Shown here: one piece after another, positions 63,802 through 64,000 of the stretch
How positions within the stretch are numbered: the first letter of the stretch is position 1
Layout: the number at the start of each line of letters is the position of its first letter
NCBI GenBank assembly: GCA_911728435.2
Contig: OU452207.1
Coordinates: 12,070,182 to 12,134,181 of the forward strand
DNA: 64,000 bases
From: Apoderus coryli
Lineage: Eukaryota; Arthropoda; Insecta; Coleoptera; Attelabidae
Reading direction: 5' to 3'
Made by a program: the position numbers and the translations under genes
Notes under the pieces: model-generated
What the model saw: only the letters and a program-made list of their open reading frames with translations
Databases searched by the model: none
What the model was told of the DNA's origin: nothing

Positions 63802-64000
63802 CTACACAATTTTCTGATTTTCCAAAGTTTTTATACGACAAAAACAACATTTATATTGTGATGGAACAGGACCATCAATATGCGTTCCTTGTTCACTTGT
63901 ATTATAGTTTATAAAACAAGGTATATGTGTTTGTAACATAAAGTTTTTAGTATGAATTGAAGGTAATTTATTCCAAATAAGTAATAAATCATAAGGAGAA
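63802..64000 (-). CDS. Hypothetical protein, C-terminal part, running off the window
   Basis: A minus-strand frame is open from the window edge to a stop at 63802-63804 and reads SPYDLLLIWNKLPSIHTKNF, MLQTHIPCFINYNTSEQGTH and IDGPVPSQYKCCFCRIKTLE. It contains a CCFC cluster near its end. The stop lies only 13 bases upstream of the start of the next ORF on the same strand. The 66 visible codons are free of stops. Family unknown; the protein continues outside the window. Confidence 0.45.
   Translation of the reverse strand, partial: SPYDLLLIWNKLPSIHTKNFMLQTHIPCFINYNTSEQGTHIDGPVPSQYKCCFCRIKTLENQKIV

Noticed and set aside
1..64000. CRISPR arrays, tRNA and rRNA genes, bacterial operons
   Set aside because: No regularly spaced repeats with unique spacers, no cloverleaf candidates found by eye, and the coding content is eukaryotic transposons. 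The tRNA-like words found are primer-binding sites of copia elements.

Overview
This window reads as AT-rich nuclear DNA of an arthropod, most likely an insect. The basis is the transposon families present (CR1/Jockey-type LINEs, Penelope, DIRS, Ty3/gypsy, Ty1/copia primed by half of initiator tRNA-Met, pogo-like, PIF/Harbinger and piggyBac elements). I see no bacterial operons, no rRNA or tRNA genes, no CRISPR array, and no convincing host gene except possibly a pair of ORFs at the right edge. Almost everything identifiable is a transposable element (TE) or a fragment of one, often nested in another.

Layout. 1-3240: LINE-A (endonuclease plus RT). 3250-3790: C-terminal piece of an unclassified transposase (family T1). 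3890-7560: Penelope-like element on the minus strand (RT, GIY-YIG, hammerhead ribozyme) split by a truncated LINE. 7770-9200: DIRS-like fragments. 10190-13560: decayed Ty3/gypsy, followed by a palindromic motif cluster. 14574-17960: pogo-like elements. 18818-24042: a non-coding repeat (copy 1) carrying a pogo insertion. 24431-28646: a second unclassified DNA transposon (T2). 28923-33178: an inverted-repeat element with two opposed hammerhead-like motifs, interrupted by an almost intact T1 transposon. 33488-35200: broken pogo-like transposase. 35989-36900: 5' end of a copia element. 37698-42369: Harbinger transposon with a palindromic exon and a LINE inside it. 42560-42900: second Harbinger exon fragment. 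45715-47738: catalytically dead piggyBac, apparently inside a gypsy remnant. 48745-52395: LINE-C (ORF1 and ORF2). 52405-59115: copy 2 of the non-coding repeat, carrying a very young copia element with identical LTRs but no integrase core. 59381: another hammerhead. 60021-63410: LINE-D with its ORFs fused by a deletion. 63400-64000: two closely spaced minus-strand ORFs that do not look like a TE.

The strongest results are four items. (1) There are three hammerhead ribozymes of the minimal Penelope type with stem I covariation. (2) Empty-site comparison of the two repeat copies fixes the exact ends and target duplications of a pogo and a copia insertion. (3) The copia element is LTR-identical but has an in-frame loss of the integrase core, so it is a candidate for mobilisation in trans. 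(4) Two poorly described DNA transposon families, T1 and T2, carry resolvable terminal inverted repeats. All of this is manual reading; no homology search or folding programme was run.
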